64,000 bases of DNA. Origin: Manis javanica. Its lineage: Eukaryota; Chordata; Mammalia; Pholidota; Manidae. The DNA lies in contig NC_133156.1 of NCBI RefSeq assembly GCF_040802235.1, positions 23,951,343 through 24,015,342 of the forward strand. The letters run 5' to 3'. The first letter of the stretch is position 1. Every line of letters begins with the position of its first letter. The translations under genes and the position numbers were made by a program. Under the pieces are notes generated by a model. That model worked only from the letters and a program-made list of their open reading frames with translations. It had not been told where the DNA came from and did no database searches. Below, piece by piece: positions 60,377 to 64,000 of this stretch.

Positions 60377-60763
60377 AGATTAAAGAAAAACTGAAGGAAC
60401 AAAAGAGCAGCAGAATCACAGAACCCAAGAATGGACTAACTGTTACCAAAGGGAAAGGGACTGTGGAGGATGGATGGGAAGGGAGGGATAAGGGCTGAGA
60501 AAAAGAAAGGGGGCCTCACAATTAGTACATATAGTGTGTGGGGGCGTCATAGGGAGGGATGTGCAACACAGAGAAGACTAGTAGTGATTCTGCAGCATCT
60601 TACTACACTGATGGACCCTGACTGTAATGGGGTTTGTGAGGGGGACTAGGTGAAGGGGGGAGTCTAGTAAACATAATGTTCTTCATTTAATTGTAGATTA
60701 ATGATAACAAAATGAATAAGAAAAATTACTATAGTATATCCACTGATAAAAAATACAGTAGGA

Positions 60764-62610
60764 CTTCCTAACCAGTTAAATGGGCATTTAAAGAATATGT
60801 GAGTTGGGGACTGTTTTTGCTTCTTTGTGGATCACGTTGTGATTGTTTTTATGTCCTTTACTGTCAGCAAAATGACCTGGGCTCTTTGTTCTCTGTTTTA
60901 TAGTCTCCTGTGATTAAGATTAGAATTCCCTCAGCCTCTATCAGCTTATATTCTTATGGAAATTTAGTTTGATATTCAGCTGTTTTGTCCTAAGAGTGAT
61001 TGCTTTTATTAAAAATCTTAGTTATCTGGGTAACTTTACATGAGTATTATTTGCTGTAAAAGCATTTTATTGATGGAAATTCAAAGCATTAAATTAACCT
61101 CATATTCCTACCATGCTAACAAGTTAGTTTTTATATAGTTTATTTTAAGCATAATTAAGGCATATTTGTGAAAAAGGTGGGTTTATTTAATAATGAATTC
61201 TTCATAAGGAGTTGGGACAGTTGGGCTATAGTACATTAACAAATAATTTGAGGACAAATTTATTTGATTGTAGAATACTATTTTCATTGTTTAAAGGGGG
61301 ATTGATATGAGTCTTGATTTCTATTATATTCTCTTTTTGTGACTAGTAAAACCAAGAGAGAAGATTTTAAATATTTAGTTTTTTATTTGCTGTTTTGCCC
61401 TGAAAACTTTTTGATTCCTTTTAAAAGGGGATTATAATTTGACTTTATTTTACATAAATGTTTTTAGAGCTGCCTGTTTTCCTACTTAAGAAAGGAAGCA
61501 AGTAAAGTTTTTATTGTATGAAACTAAATAAAATGATAGCTGGAAGGAGTTGTTTACCTAACCAATAACAATCCCCCCACACACACACCCAAAAAAGAGA
61601 TTCTTCCTCCTAGAAAGGGGACTACTTGCTAATTTTAATAGTGAATGATAGTACTTGTGGTTGACAGTTCTCATAGAGTTGCTGTTTTATGTATGTAATT
61701 ATTTTAGTTTGAATTCTGATGGAAATAGAGGGCAAAAAAGATTGATATTTGGGGAGAAGTTTCTCTGACCTTAGGATATCTGTAAAAGTTGATTTTATAT
61801 TTACTGCTATTCCTTGCCTATTGTCAGTGTAGCCCTGAGATTGAATTGACTGTAATCTGAATATATTTAGAAAAATCTGTGAAATCTGATGATGAGAGGA
61901 ATGGCTAATTTAGTTTATATTCACATGGTGGAGTTCTATTCAGTCTTCTTCTTATTCAGCCATAAGAAGAAAACAAATCCTACCATTTGCAACAACATGG
62001 ATGGAGCTAGAGGGTATTATGCTCAGTGAAATAAGCCAGGCGGAGAAAGACAAGTACCAAAGGATTTCACTCATATGAGGAGTGTAAGAACAAAGAAAAA
62101 TTGAAGGAACAAAACAGCAGCAGAATCACAGAACCCAAGAATGGACTAACAGTTACCAAAGGGAAAGGGACTGGGGCAGATGGGTGGGAAGGGAGGGATA
62201 AGTGCAGGGAAAAAGAAAGGGGAGACTTTGGTGATTTTGGAGACTTTTGTACCTAGAGAAAATGCTTTTAAAAGCGTTAGTGGTGTAATTAGAATACCAA
62301 ATGATGTGCCTTGTGAATTCAAATATATAAAATATGTTGACATAAAGGAAAAGATGGGGAGGGAATGCTCAAGCAGTAGTTATGTTATAGTAGTATAGTC
62401 AAGGTTCGCTTTTTTTCTCTTTTAGTATTTTGTTTTGTGAAAATAAAAGGAAAAAAATCTAGAGAAAAGTATTAGAAGTATATTTTTCATACCATTGTTG
62501 ATGTTTATAATAATTCTTAGAAGTAGAAAATACGTAGATCTAACACTCGAGGGTCTGCATTTCATGTTCAAGAGTCTGTGTTCTCACATTATTTCTATTA
62601 TGTTCTACAG
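60764..62610. other. Intron 2, last part
   Basis: AT-rich intron sequence. Apart from an L1 fragment at 61951-62223 nothing was recognised. The end is a pyrimidine-rich acceptor tract (tttctattatgttctacag) before exon 3. Confidence 0.55.
61951..62223 (+). mobile_element. L1 fragment, truncated at both ends
   Basis: ttattcagccataagaagaa through acatggatggagctagaggg to gggaaaaagaaagggg: end of ORF2 and start of the 3'UTR of a young L1. It lacks the terminal about 200 bp and any tail. Confidence 0.8.
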
Positions 62611-62702
62611 ATTTCCAGCAAGCTCTTTATGAGTTATCATGCCATGTCGTTAATGGAAATCTCAAGCATGAACATGCATCTAATGTTCTTAACGACATTA
62701 GT
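62611..62702 (+). CDS. THOC2: THOC2-like gene, coding exon 3
   Basis: A 92-bp exon with acceptor tgttctacag and donor ATTAGT|gtaagt, both canonical. Joined to exon 2 the frame reads Asp-Phe-Gln-Gln-Ala-Leu, continuing [16 protein letters not shown] and ASNVLNDIS. This matches THOC2 residues about 44-74 with five replacements from memory (Tyr54Cys, Ile57Val, Lys58Asn, Gln65His, Ser71Asn). The exon ends between codons. The next exon (starting with Glu-Phe-Arg in THOC2) is not seen before the end of the window. Eleven changes over 67 readable residues seem many for a normally very conserved protein. Confidence 0.78.
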
Positions 62703-62865
62703 GTAAGTTGTGTGTGTGTGTTCTTTTTTGATACAAATATCCCTGTAGTGTATAAATTGGCATTTCATTTTATTCAGAATTATAGTGAGGTAGGGCGGGG
62801 ACATGGGACAAGCATCATAATTAACTTTTCCTACCTATGATGAAAAATTCTGAGATATAAACAGT

Positions 62866-63368
62866 ATAGTAAGAACAGGAGGAACCCCATCTTAAGGCTA
62901 AGATTCCATTTTAAAAAGCAGCGAGTTGAAGAAGTAAGATTGCTAACATATTCTCTGGTAATGAGACAGTAGCCCAACAGCCTATCTTAAGGCAGGGCAG
63001 GCAGTCTTAACTGATATGTCCCTACTACTTGAGGGTAACCCTATCTTGGAGAAGAACTGGACAAATAAATTCCTTGTGTTGGATTTATTTAGCAGAATTA
63101 TCTGGAGGACTGATAAGAAAGGAAAAGAGACATGGTGTCTCTCACCAGAGATAAGCACCTTGAGACCACAAGTCAAGCCTATGCCCAACAACCCCCCTCT
63201 GCCGTTTGCCCCATTCTTGAAAGCCTTAAAAGGCAGAATCCCCAAACTTTCAGTGTGCCTTCTCTCTGAGGTCGTCTGCACCTTCTCTAAGTGTGTACTT
63301 TCAGATAAAGCTTTCTCACTGCTCAGATTATTGCGGTCTTCATTCTGTCTCCGATTTACTCCTAATAA
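62866..63368 (+). mobile_element. ERV-type LTR (class I-like)
   Basis: Order: ggattccattttaaaaagca-like start, a U3 with cccaacagcctatcttaag, the promoter-proximal ttaaaaggcagaatcccca, then tctctctgaggtcgtctgc, a degenerate AATAAA (cagataaagctttctcac) and an R/U5-like end gtcttcattctgtctccga. This layout fits class I ERV LTRs. The edges are approximate. It lies in intron 3 in the same orientation as the gene. Confidence 0.6.
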
Positions 63369-64000
63369 GTAGGAAGGGGCTGCTAAGAGATCAGATTTGG
63401 GCCTGCATGTTTCCATCCCATTGCCTGGGTGACATGGACGGAACTGCCGCTGTGCGATCTGTTCTTAGTAGCCTGCCGGAAAATCTCCTTTCTTTGGGAA
63501 GTTCTCAGAACATAATCTTACTCCATTCTGTTCTTGGCTCCCCCAAATCCTGGAGTCATAGGGGCTAGTCCCCGTGCTGTGCAGATCCATGTGGACGCAA
63601 GATGCCAGGTGACTCTGGCTTCAGGAGTTGGCAAGGGAATCTGTCCTAGGCCAAGAAATTTCCCTCTTTCCCTTGCACTTTCCTGTTCTCTGGTGCCTGC
63701 AAGGCAGCTGCCATTCCCTGCTGCTGTTGCTTTAATGGATTCCTTCCTTACCTACACTGGGCTGACCTGTTGGAGAATTCTCTCTCACCCAGAATTAAGA
63801 AGGCTTCCCCCATCCAGGTTGAGGTTTCTCCTAGTTCTTCACCTAGCTGCCCAGCAACAACAGTAGTGAATGTTTTAAGGTAATAGTGATAAGTCATTGT
63901 TGCTAGGCAGAAACACATTTTAATCTTTTGTCTGGTTGTGAGTAAAATGGAAAATGTTAGGTAACCTGGGAGAGCAAAAAAAAAAAAAGCCAGCATTTTA
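63369..64000. other. Region after the LTR, nature unclear
   Basis: Follows the LTR directly with gtaggaaggggctgctaag and stays GC-richer than the intron to about 63870, so it may be retroviral internal leader sequence. No primer-binding site or coding motif was identified. It ends in an A-run near 63977-63989. Confidence 0.35.

Larger units (their letters stand above)
54759..60749 (+). mobile_element. Full-length L1 with 14-bp target duplication, inactive
   Basis: 5.99 kb on the + strand: 5'UTR 54759-55399 (starts near ttaaagatggcggcgtgag), ORF1 55400-56292, spacer 56293-56557, ORF2 56558-60376, 3'UTR 60377-60749. The identical 14-mer aaaatacagtagga occurs at 54745-54758 and 60750-60763, proving the extent of the insertion. 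It lies in intron 2 of the THOC2-like gene in the same orientation. Both ORFs are broken. A perfect duplication with decayed ORFs suggests moderate age. Confidence 0.93.

Noticed and set aside
1-64000. CRISPR arrays, operons, bacterial genes or tRNA genes
   Set aside because: None seen. Repeats are eukaryotic retroelements and the sequence is clearly mammalian.

Overview
The window is nuclear DNA from a placental mammal. It shows intron/exon structure, CpG islands, L1, L2, MIR, MaLR and endogenous retroviral repeats, and no compact coding. No tRNA-derived SINE of the carnivore, perissodactyl or ruminant kind was seen in 64 kb, although young L1s are abundant. The wording of the young L1 3' ends resembles what I recall from pangolins (Manis). 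That assignment is an inference, not a demonstrated identification.

Layout. 1-2535: two L1 pieces. 2565-4137: first copy of a composite element (CpG-rich block, inverted L1 3'UTR piece, L1 3' tip, L1 3'-end monomer). 4138-11271: old intergenic or intronic DNA with L2, MIR and a solo LTR. 11278-17457: a full-length, dead antisense L1 that split a MIR. 17458-31049: old sequence with MIRs, L2, an MLT1-type LTR, a 257-bp copy of part of the neighbouring L1 5'UTR (19049-19305), and a small young L1 tail with a 15-bp target duplication. 31050-36800: a 5'-truncated L1 followed by an extra L1 3'-end monomer. 37337-39550: second, longer copy of the composite element. 40390-40940: CpG island with a first coding exon. 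40938-44460: an antisense, truncated class I (gamma-like) endogenous retrovirus. 44461-50640: antisense L1 of several ages, partly nested. 52637-52695 and 62611-62702: two spliced exons. 54759-60749: a full-length L1 with a 14-bp target duplication. 62866-63368: an ERV-type LTR.

The only host gene I can support is the 5' part of a THOC2-like gene on the + strand (THO/TREX mRNA export scaffold subunit), with three exons at 40698, 52637 and 62611. Exons 2 and 3 have canonical splice sites and an open, phase-matched frame. The encoded residues, however, differ from THOC2 as I remember it at about 11 of 67 positions, and the seven residues expected between exon 1 and exon 2 are not visible. This may be a diverged gametolog (for example Y-linked) or a duplicate rather than the highly constrained X-linked THOC2; it is not settled here.

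The most novel-looking item is the composite element. Two copies about 35 kb apart share internal breakpoints but sit next to different L1 remnants and carry one versus two 3' monomers. This architecture recalls SVA/LAVA-type composite retrotransposons mobilised by L1, but all parts except the CpG-rich block come from the local L1.
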